DNA from: Cellvibrio polysaccharolyticus
GTDB taxonomy: Bacteria > Pseudomonadota > Gammaproteobacteria > Pseudomonadales > Cellvibrionaceae
DNA: 64,000 bases
Direction of reading: 5' to 3'
Assembly: GCF_015182315.1 (NCBI RefSeq)
Contig: NZ_PRDL01000001.1
Coordinates: forward strand, 4,052,501-4,116,500
Below are positions 17,179 through 26,741 of the stretch, one piece after another (within the stretch, counting starts at the first letter, position 1; every line of letters starts with the position of its first letter). The position numbers were made by a program, and so were the translations under genes. Under the pieces are notes generated by a model. That model saw only the letters and a program-made list of their open reading frames with translations. It searched no databases and was not told where the DNA came from.

Positions 17179-17983
17179 GATGCAGGTATCTTCGCATGGC
17201 GGCTGCGACCAGCTCGGGGTGGCTCATGTGCGCGCAGTGGCCATTGACGTCGAGTACTTCCAGGGTACTGTCATGCAGCATCATGTGCAGGTAGTCGGCC
17301 ACCGTGGTCGGCACCAGGGCATCGCGGCTGTGCTGCAGGATCAGGCTGGGCGTCGGACAACGCGTCAATTCGTTACGGATGTCGGAGAAGAAGGTGGCTT
17401 CGGCGAACAGCCTTGCCATCAAGGGATCGGTTGAGCAGAAACTGTCGGACAGTTGCGTGGTGATTTGCCCATCTGACCCCATGCCCGATACCAGTGGCGC
17501 AAAATAATGCGCCCAGCCAAGATGGTTATGCGCCATCAGTTCCAGCAGCGCTTCCAGATCACTGCGTTGAAAACCGCCATGGTAAGCAGGTGGATCATTG
17601 AGAAAGCAAGGTGACGGGCCAATCAGTATCAGGCGCGAGAATAGCTCCGGGCGCTGTATGGCGGCGAGGATGCCGATGCTGCAACTGACCGAGTGGCCGA
17701 CGAAGATCACCTCCCGAGTAAGGTCGAGGATATCGCAAACCTCGAGCAGATCCTGGGCGTAGCCGTCGAGTGAGCGGTAACGAGTGGCCTCGAAGGCGCT
17801 GGCGTCTGAGCGGCCACTGCCTACGTAATCGAACAGCACTTGCCGGTAAAGGCCGGAAAATGCGGGAGTCAGCAGGCCCCACATCTCCTGGTTACAGCCG
17901 AAACCGTGCGCGTACACCATTACAGGGGCGTCTGGATCTGCGGGTAGTAATTGCTGCACATGATTGCGCTGGATAATATTCAC
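17165..17983 (-). CDS. RsbQ-like alpha/beta hydrolase (KAI2/D14 superfamily)
   Basis: 272 residues from GTG 17983, which gives the RsbQ length (269) and its N-terminus RNHV; a GAGG lies about four bases upstream. A longer frame reaches 18220 but enters the flanking repeat. Similarity to RsbQ is high by eye: VLFDYVGSGRSDASAFEATR, LDGYAQDLLEVCDILDL, LIGPSPCFLNDPPAYHGGF, FCSTDPLMARLFAEATFFSD. The catalytic triad is intact: Ser98 (GHSVS), Asp (SRDALVP) and His (NGHCAHMSHP). RsbQ supplies or hydrolyses a small ligand sensed by the RsbP PAS domain. Here the partner is a diguanylate cyclase. Confidence 0.9.
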   Translation of the reverse strand: MNIIQRNHVQQLLPADPDAPVMVYAHGFGCNQEMWGLLTPAFSGLYRQVLFDYVGSGRSDASAFEATRYRSLDGYAQDLLEVCDILDLTREVIFVGHSVSCSIGILAAIQRPELFSRLILIGPSPCFLNDPPAYHGGFQRSDLEALLELMAHNHLGWAHYFAPLVSGMGSDGQITTQLSDSFCSTDPLMARLFAEATFFSDIRNELTRCPTPSLILQHSRDALVPTTVADYLHMMLHDSTLEVLDVNGHCAHMSHPELVAAAMRRYLHHVLP

Positions 17984-18118
17984 ACGGAGCCTCGCCAGGC
18001 GGCAAAGCTGATAAGTATAAGACTCCGTCGTCAGGCATGGATGGAAAGTTGGCGTCAGTATAATGTTTTTGTCTGGCGCGGGAAGGCCAGGTGCCATTAC
18101 TCGCGTTATATAGCTCTT

Positions 18119-18344
18119 GGGAACCTTTGAAAAACTACCTGCGTTGCCATCACAGCGTCGCCCCAGGCGCCTACCTCTAATAAAAACAGGCTCGTGTACG
18201 AGTCCAATCAAAATGCGCATTGACTAGGTGTAAAATCGGCTTTTGTGCTTCTCGGCTTTAACAAGTCGCCTGTTTTTTTTGCCTCGCCTAAAGCGCCTAC
18301 GGTTGGTGCGCGCTCGACCTCGATAACGTTTTTCAGAGGTTCCC
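18119..18344. mobile_element. MITE-like element, right flank of the RsbQ/GGDEF cassette
   Basis: 17-bp terminal arms at 18119-18135 (GGGAACCTTTGAAAAAC) and 18328-18344 pair with one mismatch. It has no coding capacity. Its right end (GACCTCGATAACGTTTTTCAG) closely matches the right end of the element at 15969-16190, and its left end shares the TACCTGC that follows AAAAAC. It lies upstream of the RsbQ-like gene; the 135 bp between (17984-18118) should hold that operon's promoter. Confidence 0.75.
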
Positions 18345-18347
18345 TAT

Positions 18348-18387
18348 AAAAAACGCCGGACACCTTCCCAGGTAGCCGGCGTTTTTT
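18348..18387 (-). terminator. Intrinsic terminator of the 18418-18633 gene
   Basis: AAAAAACGCCGG (18348-18359) and CCGGCGTTTTTT (18376-18387) form a perfect 12-bp stem with A/U tracts on both sides. It can work in both directions and insulates the cassette from the next gene. Confidence 0.88.
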
Positions 18388-18417
18388 ATCTGAATGCGAA
18401 GCTGTCTTCAGAAGACA

Positions 18418-18633
18418 CTAGAGCGCTGGAGGCAACTTATCCAGCATTGATTGTCGTGCCTGAATCAATTCTTTATAAACCTGTATCATCCCGAAATTTA
18501 CGCCGGCAGGATCAACTTCCAAACCGACTTGCTGACGCTGGTACTCGATGATTTCGGCGATGAGCTTTTCGCGCACCGGCTCAATTCGCACCAGATTTAC
18601 GCCTACACCCACGCCTTTGGTATGCCTTGCCAT
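18418..18633 (-). CDS. Small hypothetical protein (71 aa)
   Basis: From ATG 18633, chosen because AGGAG lies eight bases upstream, it encodes 71 residues starting MARHTKGVGVGVNLVRIEPV, followed by charged helical sequence (REKLIAEIIEYQRQQVGL) and KLPPAL at the end. No signal peptide or TM segment. I do not recognise the family. It is a monocistron with its own terminator (18348-18387). Confidence 0.65.
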   Translation of the reverse strand: MARHTKGVGVGVNLVRIEPVREKLIAEIIEYQRQQVGLEVDPAGVNFGMIQVYKELIQARQSMLDKLPPAL

Positions 18634-18796
18634 TGTCCGGCTCCTGTCAAATGATTGCGATAAAAGTATCGAATGCACCAATCATGCGATCTGAAGCATA
18701 GCCTGGGAATGTCAAAATCCGGGCGATGAAAGCGTTATGTCGTTTTTTTTACTGTGTTTTGTGACCTGTACGGCTCAATCCGGCTCATTAAGCGAA

Positions 18797-19711
18797 TCAG
18801 TCGTTGTAGGCGCTCGCCACCGGAATGGTCTGCAACAACGCAGACCAGTCAAAATGGCGATCCGCCACCGCATAAAAAAACGGGTTTAATAAAGATTCAC
18901 GGTTGTTGTAAGCGAGCGGCTGCCATTCGCCCAAATGCATCGCAACGGCTTCAACAATTGCCCCGCCTGCTGCTTCAAGCACCGCCTGGGAAGCGGCGGT
19001 ATCCCATTCGGAGGTCAAACCGTGGCGCGGATATAAATCTGCCCGGCCTTCCGCCAGCCAGCAAAATTTCAGCGAGCTGCCGGCATGCTCTACGTTTACA
19101 CCGGCCGGCCATTGCGCTTCTATCGGTTCAATGATCGGCTGCAAATCGGCACGCTCATGACGGTGGCTGGCCAGCAGCGCCAAGGGTAATTGCGCGGCGT
19201 TCGGCCCGGTAAGCGAGCGCCCGTGAATCACCACGGGCGAAGAATCGCCGTCTATTTTCAGCGCCACCACCTGATTTTCATCAGGCAAATTAATCGCCGC
19301 ATAAGTGACCTTATGCACCGGCACATGCACCACCCCCAGCACCGGTTTGCCGTCTTCTATCAGGGCGATATTGACGGTGAACTCACCGTTGCGGGTGATA
19401 AATTCACGGGTGCCGTCGAGCGGGTCAATCAGCCAGTAGCGCCGCCATTGCAGCCGCTCGGCCAGCGCGGGAATTTCCCCTTCTTCGGAAATCAGCGGGA
19501 TGGCGAGAATGCCTGGCAACGCATCGGCCAGACAATGGTGCGCGGCTATGTCAGCGGCGGTGACCGGTGAGTCATCACTTTTAAAGGCGATGTCAGCATC
19601 GGTCATGGTCTGGTAAACCTCAAGAATGCGGTCACCGGCTTCGCGGGCGAGTGCCACCAGCGCCATCAGCAAGAACTCATCGCGAAAGCGGTAATCCATC
19701 GTTTCAGCCAT
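18797..19711 (-). CDS. cysQ: 3'(2'),5'-bisphosphate nucleotidase
   Basis: 304 residues of the inositol-monophosphatase/FBPase superfamily. Metal-binding motifs: SEEGE (about 75), WLIDPLDGTREF (about 93-104) and SEWDTAASQAVLEAAGG near 230. CysQ dephosphorylates PAP/PAPS to AMP, recycling the toxic by-product of sulfate assimilation. It overlaps the end of nudE by 8 bp, so the two are translationally coupled. Confidence 0.93.
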   Translation of the reverse strand: MAETMDYRFRDEFLLMALVALAREAGDRILEVYQTMTDADIAFKSDDSPVTAADIAAHHCLADALPGILAIPLISEEGEIPALAERLQWRRYWLIDPLDGTREFITRNGEFTVNIALIEDGKPVLGVVHVPVHKVTYAAINLPDENQVVALKIDGDSSPVVIHGRSLTGPNAAQLPLALLASHRHERADLQPIIEPIEAQWPAGVNVEHAGSSLKFCWLAEGRADLYPRHGLTSEWDTAASQAVLEAAGGAIVEAVAMHLGEWQPLAYNNRESLLNPFFYAVADRHFDWSALLQTIPVASAYND

Positions 19712-20252
19712 GATGCTTCAACCACTCCTGCGCTAATAACAACGCGGCAAGGGTGCGGCCTTCACAGACATCGTCGCGCTGTAACAGCCCGCTCACATCT
19801 GCCAGCGGCCAGGATTCCACCTCGATCGGTTCCGGCTCATCGCCTTCCAACCGCTCCGGGTAGAGATCCCTTGCCAGCACGATGTTGATGCCGTGTTCCA
19901 TGTAAGCCGGTGACAGGTGGACTTTTTTCAGGAATACCAGCTCGCGGGCGCCGTAGCCGATTTCTTCTTTCAATTCCCGGTTGGCGGCATCCATCAGGGT
20001 TTCGCCCTGGTCTATCGCGCCCTTGGGAAAAGCAAGGTGATAATCTTCAATGCCGGCGGCGTATTCGCGCACCAGCAACAGCGTGTCTTTGTCCAGCAAA
20101 GGCACGACCAGCACCGCGCCAGGCCCACCGGTACAGAGTTTTTCGTAGATACGCTCTTCGCCATTGGCAAAGCGCAAATGCAATTCGTCGGCCCGGAACA
20201 GACGGCTGCGCGCTACGGTCTTACGCTTTAATATCTCCGGTTTAACCGGCAT
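19704..20252 (-). CDS. nudE: ADP compounds hydrolase NudE (Nudix)
   Basis: 182 residues. The Nudix box is complete: GAIDQGETLMDAANRELKEE followed by IG (GX5EX7REUXEEXGU). The N-terminal RSRLFRADELHLRF and the overall length match NudE, which hydrolyses ADP-ribose, NADH and Ap3A-type substrates. It is first gene of the nudE-cysQ pair and divergent from yrfG, the usual gammaproteobacterial arrangement. Confidence 0.93.
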   Translation of the reverse strand: MPVKPEILKRKTVARSRLFRADELHLRFANGEERIYEKLCTGGPGAVLVVPLLDKDTLLLVREYAAGIEDYHLAFPKGAIDQGETLMDAANRELKEEIGYGARELVFLKKVHLSPAYMEHGINIVLARDLYPERLEGDEPEPIEVESWPLADVSGLLQRDDVCEGRTLAALLLAQEWLKHHG

Positions 20253-20288
20253 ACTGCTCCCCCTTTTGACATCCTGACTTATTCGCCC

Positions 20289-20957
20289 ATGATCAACTGG
20301 AACGCCATAGATACAGTGTTACTGGATATGGATGGTACCTTGCTGGACCTCCATTTCGATAATTATTTCTGGCTTACGCACTTGCCGGATCGCTACGCCG
20401 CCATCCATCAACTGGATGCCGAAGTCGCCAAAAATCGCCTGCATGAACAGATTCGCGCGCTCGAAGGCACGCTGAACTGGTATTGCCTGGATTACTGGTC
20501 TGACACGCTGCAAGTGGATATCCCCGCCCTGAAGGCCGAAATCAGCGACAAAATTCAAATTCGCCCGCACGTAGAGCTGTTCCTCGACCGCCTGCGCGCA
20601 GCCGGCAAAGCCTGCGTGCTCATCACTAACGCCCATCCTGACAGCCTTTCATTAAAGCTGAAAGTGACCGGCATTGGCGCCCGGCTGGATAAGGTAATTT
20701 CTTCCCATGAGTTGAAATATCCCAAGGAGGCCCAACCTTTCTGGCAGGCGTTGCAGCAAAAGCTGCACTTTGATCCGGCGCGTACTTTGTTTATTGATGA
20801 CACAGTGCGTATTCTCGCCGCGGCGCAAACCTTCGGGATCGCCCACCTGTTGTGCATTCATCAACCGGACAGCCAACAGCCCCGAACCATTGAAGGTTTC
20901 CCGGCGATTGACCATTTTGATGAGATCATGCCGGCTATTTACCAAAGACCCGATTAA
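20289..20957 (+). CDS. yrfG: GMP/IMP nucleotidase, HAD superfamily (YrfG)
   Basis: 222 residues. HAD motif I LLDMDGTLLDL at about 11-21, motif II in VLITNAHPDS, and motif IV LFIDDTVRIL at about 163. YrfG-type enzymes dephosphorylate purine mononucleotides. It is 9 bp upstream of hslR, forming yrfG-hslR-(hslO) as in E. coli, and divergent from nudE. Confidence 0.9.
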   Translation: MINWNAIDTVLLDMDGTLLDLHFDNYFWLTHLPDRYAAIHQLDAEVAKNRLHEQIRALEGTLNWYCLDYWSDTLQVDIPALKAEISDKIQIRPHVELFLDRLRAAGKACVLITNAHPDSLSLKLKVTGIGARLDKVISSHELKYPKEAQPFWQALQQKLHFDPARTLFIDDTVRILAAAQTFGIAHLLCIHQPDSQQPRTIEGFPAIDHFDEIMPAIYQRPD

Positions 20958-20965
20958 ATTCCGTT

Positions 20966-21391
20966 ATGCGTACACAATCTGATAACCGCACGCCTCCCGA
21001 ATTGGCCAAAGTCCGTATCGACAAATGGCTATGGGCAGCGCGTTTTTTTAAAACCCGCAGTCTGGCCAAACAGGCGGTGGAAGGCGGCAAAGTGCAATGC
21101 GATGGCCAACGTGTAAAAGCCAGCAAAGACGTGATGGTTGGACAGATGCTGACCATTCGCCAGGAACACGATGACAAGACAGTGGCGATTACCGCCCTGT
21201 CCGAACAGCGGCGCGGCGCACCGGAAGCGGCCTTGTTGTACGAGGAAACGGAAGAAAGCCTGACGCTACGGGAAAAACGCGCTGAAGAGCGCAAAGCCGG
21301 CTACGCCAACTACATCATCAGCGACCACCGCCCGAACAAAAAAGAGCGCCGCCAGATACACCGTTTTCAACGGGATGCGCAGGACGACTGA
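20966..21391 (+). CDS. hslR: Ribosome-associated heat-shock protein Hsp15
   Basis: 141 residues. The S4 RNA-binding fold fills the first about 75 residues (VRIDKWLWAARFFKTRSLAK, then GGKVQCDGQRVKAS), followed by a basic, charged C-terminal tail. Hsp15 recycles blocked 50S subunits carrying nascent peptidyl-tRNA. It sits between yrfG and hslO as in many gammaproteobacteria. Confidence 0.93.
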   Translation: MRTQSDNRTPPELAKVRIDKWLWAARFFKTRSLAKQAVEGGKVQCDGQRVKASKDVMVGQMLTIRQEHDDKTVAITALSEQRRGAPEAALLYEETEESLTLREKRAEERKAGYANYIISDHRPNKKERRQIHRFQRDAQDD

Positions 21392-21524
21392 CGCTTGCGC
21401 AGTCACCCTGACGACCTCGCAGGCGTTACGGCCTGTACCTGACTGCTTTTATTGAGTTCTTTATTTAACCAGCTTTGCGACGGGCAACTGCGCCGTCCAT
21501 CATCCTGTGATAACCGGAAACCCT

Positions 21525-22424
21525 ATGGCCAGCAACGATTTACTGCATCGTTTTATTTTCGACCACTGCGACGTTCGCGGTGAAATTGTCACCCTTACCG
21601 ACAGCTACCGCGAGGTGCTGGCCAACAACCCTTACCCGGCTGCGGTACAAGGATTGCTGGGCGAATTTCTGGCGGCGGTCAGCCTGCTGTCCAACACCCT
21701 GAAATTTGACGGCACTATTATTCTGCAAGCACGTGGCGAAGGTGCGGTTTCCACCATCATGGCGGAATGCTCCAACCACAAACAGCTGCGCGCTATTGTG
21801 CGTTTGAATGAACAGCAACCGCTGGATGCCGACATTACCGGCAACCTGAGCGACTTGCTGGGCAAGGGCGTACTGTTTATTACTATCGAACCGAAGCGCG
21901 CCGACAATTTTCAGGGCAAGCTGGAGCGCTATCAGGGCATAGTGCCAATGGATTCCGACACCCTGGCCGGTTGTCTGGAACATTACTTTCAGCAATCCGA
22001 ACAATTGGCCACCCGCCTGTGGTTTGCCACGGATAACAGACATGCCAGTGGCCTGATGATTCAGGCGTTACCACAGCAATTGCATACCAACCCGGAAGAC
22101 AACCGCGCTCATTGGGAAACCATCACGACGCTGGCGGCAACCACGACTCCGGAAGAACTGCGCGAACTGGAGCATACCGAATTACTCTACCGTTTGTTCC
22201 ACGAGGAATCAGTACGGGTGTTCGACCCCGAAGCGCTGCAATTTTCCTGCAGCTGCTCGCGAGAACGCAGCGCCGGCGCACTAATCGCGCTGGGCAAGGA
22301 AGAAGTAGAAGCCCTGCTGATTGAACAGGGCACCATCAATATTGACTGCCAGTTCTGCAACCAGCACTACGAATTCAATTCAGCCGACGTGCGCGAATTG
22401 CTCGGTGGTGATGTGTTGCATTGA
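21525..22424 (+). CDS. hslO: Redox-regulated chaperone Hsp33
   Basis: 299 residues from ATG 21525 (MASNDLLHRFIFD); six extra upstream codons are possible but unlikely. The C-terminal zinc switch is CSC (about 247) and CQFC (about 280): zinc is held under reducing conditions, and disulfides form on oxidative stress to turn on holdase activity. The 3' end overlaps the convergent MFS gene by 58 bp. Confidence 0.94.
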   Translation: MASNDLLHRFIFDHCDVRGEIVTLTDSYREVLANNPYPAAVQGLLGEFLAAVSLLSNTLKFDGTIILQARGEGAVSTIMAECSNHKQLRAIVRLNEQQPLDADITGNLSDLLGKGVLFITIEPKRADNFQGKLERYQGIVPMDSDTLAGCLEHYFQQSEQLATRLWFATDNRHASGLMIQALPQQLHTNPEDNRAHWETITTLAATTTPEELRELEHTELLYRLFHEESVRVFDPEALQFSCSCSRERSAGALIALGKEEVEALLIEQGTINIDCQFCNQHYEFNSADVRELLGGDVLH

Positions 22425-23614
22425 TTGGCCAGGGTAGCGGCGATATGGCGCGAGCCAAAAACAGCTGCGAATAGCACCACGACAGCCGCTACCAGCGCCA
22501 CCACAAAACCGGCCTTTGCGCCTTGCCAATCCACCATCTGACCGGCGCTTACCGCGCCGGCTGCGATGCCAACATTAAGACCGCTGATTAACCAGGTCAG
22601 CCCTTCGGTAAGGCGCTCTGACGGTACACTTTGTTCAATCAGCGCCATGCAAACAATCATGGTGGGGGCGAAGAACAAACCGGAAATGAACATCACCAGC
22701 GCCAGTGAAGCAATATTGCCTACCAGCAACAACGGCAAGGTGCTCAACGCCGTCGCCAACCCGCTCCAGAACAGCAAGCGGGTAAGCGACCACTGCCATT
22801 GAATGGCACCGAACAACAACCCTGCCCCGCACGAACCCAGCGCATAAAGCGACAACACAATACTGGCCGCTGCCGGTTTTTCCAGCTCGGCGGCAAAGGC
22901 GACGCTGACGATATCAATGGTGCCGACAATGGCTCCCAATGCCAGCATCAACAGCGCCAGCCAGCGTACGGTGGAGAGGCGGATAATCGATTCGCCCCGC
23001 CTGCCGTTATTGCTTGCCGGTTGTACCGGCGGCTCGGTGCCACGCTGCATCACCAGCGCGAATACGCCCACCGCCAGTAACAACACCGCCACCAGCGGTC
23101 CCGCTTGTGGAAACAGCGCCACACTCAACCCTACCGCCAGCGGCGGGCCGATGATAAAGCACAGCTCATCCACCACCGATTCCATGGCATACGCGGTTTT
23201 CAGTTGTGGCGAGCCCCGAAAAATCGCTGTCCAGCGTGCCCGGATCATCGCCGGCATGCTGGGAATAAAACCGGCTAGAAACGCCGCAACAAACAACGTC
23301 CAGTTGGGCGCCTGCCAACGGGAACAGGCGAGCAAAACAAGAATGCCGACAACGCTGATAGCAGCGGCAAACGGCAGCACCCGAAACTGACCATAACGGT
23401 CCACCAGTCGGGAAATTTGTGGCGCCATCAACGCCGATGTCAGCACAAACACCGCTGCCACACCGCTCGCCAGACCGTAGCTGCCATGCAACTGCGACAG
23501 CATGGTGATGATGCCGATGGCGATCATCGCAATCGGCAAACGGGCCACAAAACCAGCCAGGGAAAAGCGCACCGAACCGGGTGCGGCAAATAATTCACGA
23601 TAGGGATTGGCCAA
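22367..23614 (-). CDS. MFS transporter
   Basis: About 415 residues from TTG 23614, chosen because GGAG lies seven bases upstream; the longer frame to 23764 runs across the regulator's operators and is not credible. There are about 12 hydrophobic helices. The first loop region ALMAPQISRLVDRYGQFRVL has an MFS motif-A character (D-R-x-G). It is divergent from a TetR regulator, with two operator palindromes in the gap, so it is probably a drug or metabolite exporter controlled by that regulator. The C-terminus extends 58 bp into the hslO 3' end. Confidence 0.87.
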   Translation of the reverse strand: MANPYRELFAAPGSVRFSLAGFVARLPIAMIAIGIITMLSQLHGSYGLASGVAAVFVLTSALMAPQISRLVDRYGQFRVLPFAAAISVVGILVLLACSRWQAPNWTLFVAAFLAGFIPSMPAMIRARWTAIFRGSPQLKTAYAMESVVDELCFIIGPPLAVGLSVALFPQAGPLVAVLLLAVGVFALVMQRGTEPPVQPASNNGRRGESIIRLSTVRWLALLMLALGAIVGTIDIVSVAFAAELEKPAAASIVLSLYALGSCGAGLLFGAIQWQWSLTRLLFWSGLATALSTLPLLLVGNIASLALVMFISGLFFAPTMIVCMALIEQSVPSERLTEGLTWLISGLNVGIAAGAVSAGQMVDWQGAKAGFVVALVAAVVVLFAAVFGSRHIAATLANQCNTSPPSNSRTSAELNS

Positions 23615-23638
23615 AAACAGTCTCCAGTCAAAATATAA

Positions 23639-23690
23639 ACATACGCTGCGTATGTTAGATGCATCGTATTGACATACGCAGTGTATGTCA
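23639..23690. promoter_or_regulatory. Two TetR-type operators between the MFS gene and its regulator
   Basis: ACATACGCTGCGTATGT at 23639-23655 is a perfect 17-bp palindrome about a central T. A second site at 23670-23690 has perfect arms TGACATAC and GTATGTCA with five bases between. They share the half-site ACATACGC and lie 25 bp upstream of the MFS TTG and 35 bp upstream of the regulator ATG. They are the likely binding sites of the adjacent TetR protein. Confidence 0.82.
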
Positions 23691-23724
23691 AATAGCATTC
23701 CTGGCAACGCGCAGGAGAATTGCC

Positions 23725-24321
23725 ATGACACGCCGCACCCGGGCCGAAATGATCGAAACAACACGCAGTAAATTATTGGCCACCGCTCGCCAGGCGTTTG
23801 CCACGCAGGGTTACGCCAATACTTCCATGGACGACTTTACCGCCGCCGCCGGTCTTACTCGCGGCGCGCTCTACCACCACTTCGGTGGCAAAGAAGGCTT
23901 GCTCGCGGCGGTGGTAGATCAAATTGACCGGGAAATTGATCTGCGTCTGCAAGCCATCTCCGCCGCTGCCAACAACCCGTGGGAAGGTTTTCGGCAACGC
24001 TGCCGTGCTTACCTGGAACTGGCAATCGAACCGGATATTCGCCGCATCGTGTTACAGGATGCCCGCGCCGTATTGGGCGATATTTCCCCCACCGCGCAAG
24101 GATATTGCATCGCCTCGATGCAGGAATTATTACAACAGCTGATGGACGACGGCACGGTAGTCGCGGTGGATGCGCAAGCGCTGGCGCAAATGATTTATGG
24201 CGTGGTAACCGAAGGGTCTTTCTGGATCGCAGAACACGAAGCCTTGCATGAAACCCGCCTGCAACAGGCGCTGGACGGGCTGGATCTTTTATTGCGAGGC
24301 TTGCTGGCACAACCACGCTGA
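23725..24321 (+). CDS. TetR/AcrR-family transcriptional regulator
   Basis: 198 residues from ATG 23725 (AGGAG eight bases upstream). The N-terminal helix-turn-helix reads ARQAFATQGYANTSMDDFTA, then GLTRGALYHHFGGKEGLLAAV, the classic TetR signature. The C-terminal ligand domain is unclassified. It should repress itself and the divergent MFS exporter through the paired palindromes; the inducer is unknown. Confidence 0.93.
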   Translation: MTRRTRAEMIETTRSKLLATARQAFATQGYANTSMDDFTAAAGLTRGALYHHFGGKEGLLAAVVDQIDREIDLRLQAISAAANNPWEGFRQRCRAYLELAIEPDIRRIVLQDARAVLGDISPTAQGYCIASMQELLQQLMDDGTVVAVDAQALAQMIYGVVTEGSFWIAEHEALHETRLQQALDGLDLLLRGLLAQPR

Positions 24322-24335
24322 ATACGGCTTAACGC

Positions 24336-24374
24336 GGAAGATCGCCAACCAGCGGTAATAATTGGCGATCTTCC
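24336..24374. terminator. Bidirectional terminator between tetR and dbpA
   Basis: GGAAGATCGCCAA (24336-24348) pairs perfectly with 24362-24374. It sits between two convergent genes. The T tract after the stem is short, so strength is uncertain. Confidence 0.65.
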
Positions 24375-24417
24375 TGACTTTTAAAGCAAGAACTCAATTG
24401 CCCAACCGCTGCAACGA

Positions 24418-25803
<1,386 letters not shown>

Positions 25804-25931
25804 AATAAAAACCTGTCTGCTTGGAATGTGCGTGAAAAAACGGCAGGATACCAGCATCGCGAATCCCGGGTCGGATTTATATGCCGCCGCTGGCCAATTT
25901 CACTTCATCATCGTCATTAAAGGGGCCCATT

Positions 25932-26741
25932 TTGGCGTCATTGTTCATAAAATCCGTAGCAACGCTGGCCGGTATCGGGCTCAGTGCTTCATTGGCCGCT
26001 TCGGAATACGAAGTGCAGAAAACCTGGGAATTTGGTCTGGGGGTCGGCGCCGTAGCAGGCCCCGACTACCGCGGTTCGGATGAGTCCCGCAGTTATGTGG
26101 CGCCGATTCCTTACGTGGTCTATCGCGGCAAGATTATCCAATCGGATCGCGACGGCGTGCGCGGGCAATTTATCAAAACCGATAACTACGAATTTACCCT
26201 CAGCCTCAGCGCCAACATCACCCCGGAAAGCCATAAAAACGGCTTGCGCCGCGATCTGGATTTGCCGGAGCTGGGCTCCACCATAGAGATTGGCCCTGCG
26301 GTGAATATTCGCCTGTTCGGGGAAAGTTTGACGCAAGGTTTGCAGCTGAGCCTGCCGGCCCGTGCGGTATTTTCTATTGGCGGTGATGAGAGCGGCTATA
26401 TCGGTTCTTTATTCCAGCCGCAGCTGATTTACCGCGAACGCCTCGGCAATTGGGGCTTTGCCTGGCGTTCCAGCCTGACTTGGGCGACGGAGGATTATCA
26501 CGAGTATTACTACAACATTGGCGCTGCTAACGCGACCGAACAATTCAATGCCTATAGTGCAAAAGCGGGTTACAGCGGCTGGGCTAATCAGGCGTCGCTG
26601 GGTCGTCAGTTGGGCGATTGGCGGCTGGCCTTTTTTGTCCGCCACGATTATCTCGGCGGCACCGAATTTGAAGACAGTCCGCTGGTAAAAACCAAACACG
26701 CAACGCGGGGTGGTCTGGCGCTTATCTGGGTGTTTCAGTAG
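25932..26741 (+). CDS. MipA/OmpV-family outer-membrane protein
   Basis: TTG 25932 gives a clean signal peptide (SLFIKSVATLAGIGLSASLAAS) and is preceded by AAGGGG about nine bases upstream; the longer ATG frame (25881) adds 17 hydrophilic residues. The mature protein starts with WEFGLGVGAVAGPDYRGSDE, the MipA/OmpV pattern, and continues as alternating beta strands ending in ALIWVFQ with terminal aromatic residues. It is an outer-membrane barrel; some relatives scaffold peptidoglycan enzymes, others are porin-like. It overlaps the convergent HhH gene by 7 bp. Confidence 0.85.
   Translation: MASLFIKSVATLAGIGLSASLAASEYEVQKTWEFGLGVGAVAGPDYRGSDESRSYVAPIPYVVYRGKIIQSDRDGVRGQFIKTDNYEFTLSLSANITPESHKNGLRRDLDLPELGSTIEIGPAVNIRLFGESLTQGLQLSLPARAVFSIGGDESGYIGSLFQPQLIYRERLGNWGFAWRSSLTWATEDYHEYYYNIGAANATEQFNAYSAKAGYSGWANQASLGRQLGDWRLAFFVRHDYLGGTEFEDSPLVKTKHATRGGLALIWVFQ

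Larger units (their letters stand above)
15969..18344. mobile_element. Putative imported cassette bounded by related inverted-repeat elements
   Basis: The 2.4-kb segment carries two overlapping minus-strand genes between two elements whose outermost ends form an inverted repeat (GGAACCGCTGAAAAAC left, its near-complement right). In the GGDEF gene I count 9 AAG and 3 AAA lysine codons, against one AAG and at least 16 AAA in the neighbouring mannosyltransferase gene, a sign of different origin. I could not see a convincing target-site duplication, so mobilisation as a unit is inference. Confidence 0.5.

Noticed and set aside
17984..18220. N-terminal extension of the RsbQ-like protein
   Set aside because: It has no RsbQ counterpart and reads into the flanking inverted-repeat element; GTG 17983 gives the family length.
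23615..23764. N-terminal extension of the MFS transporter
   Set aside because: It would cross both TetR operators and part of the tetR coding sequence; TTG 23614 has a better ribosome site.
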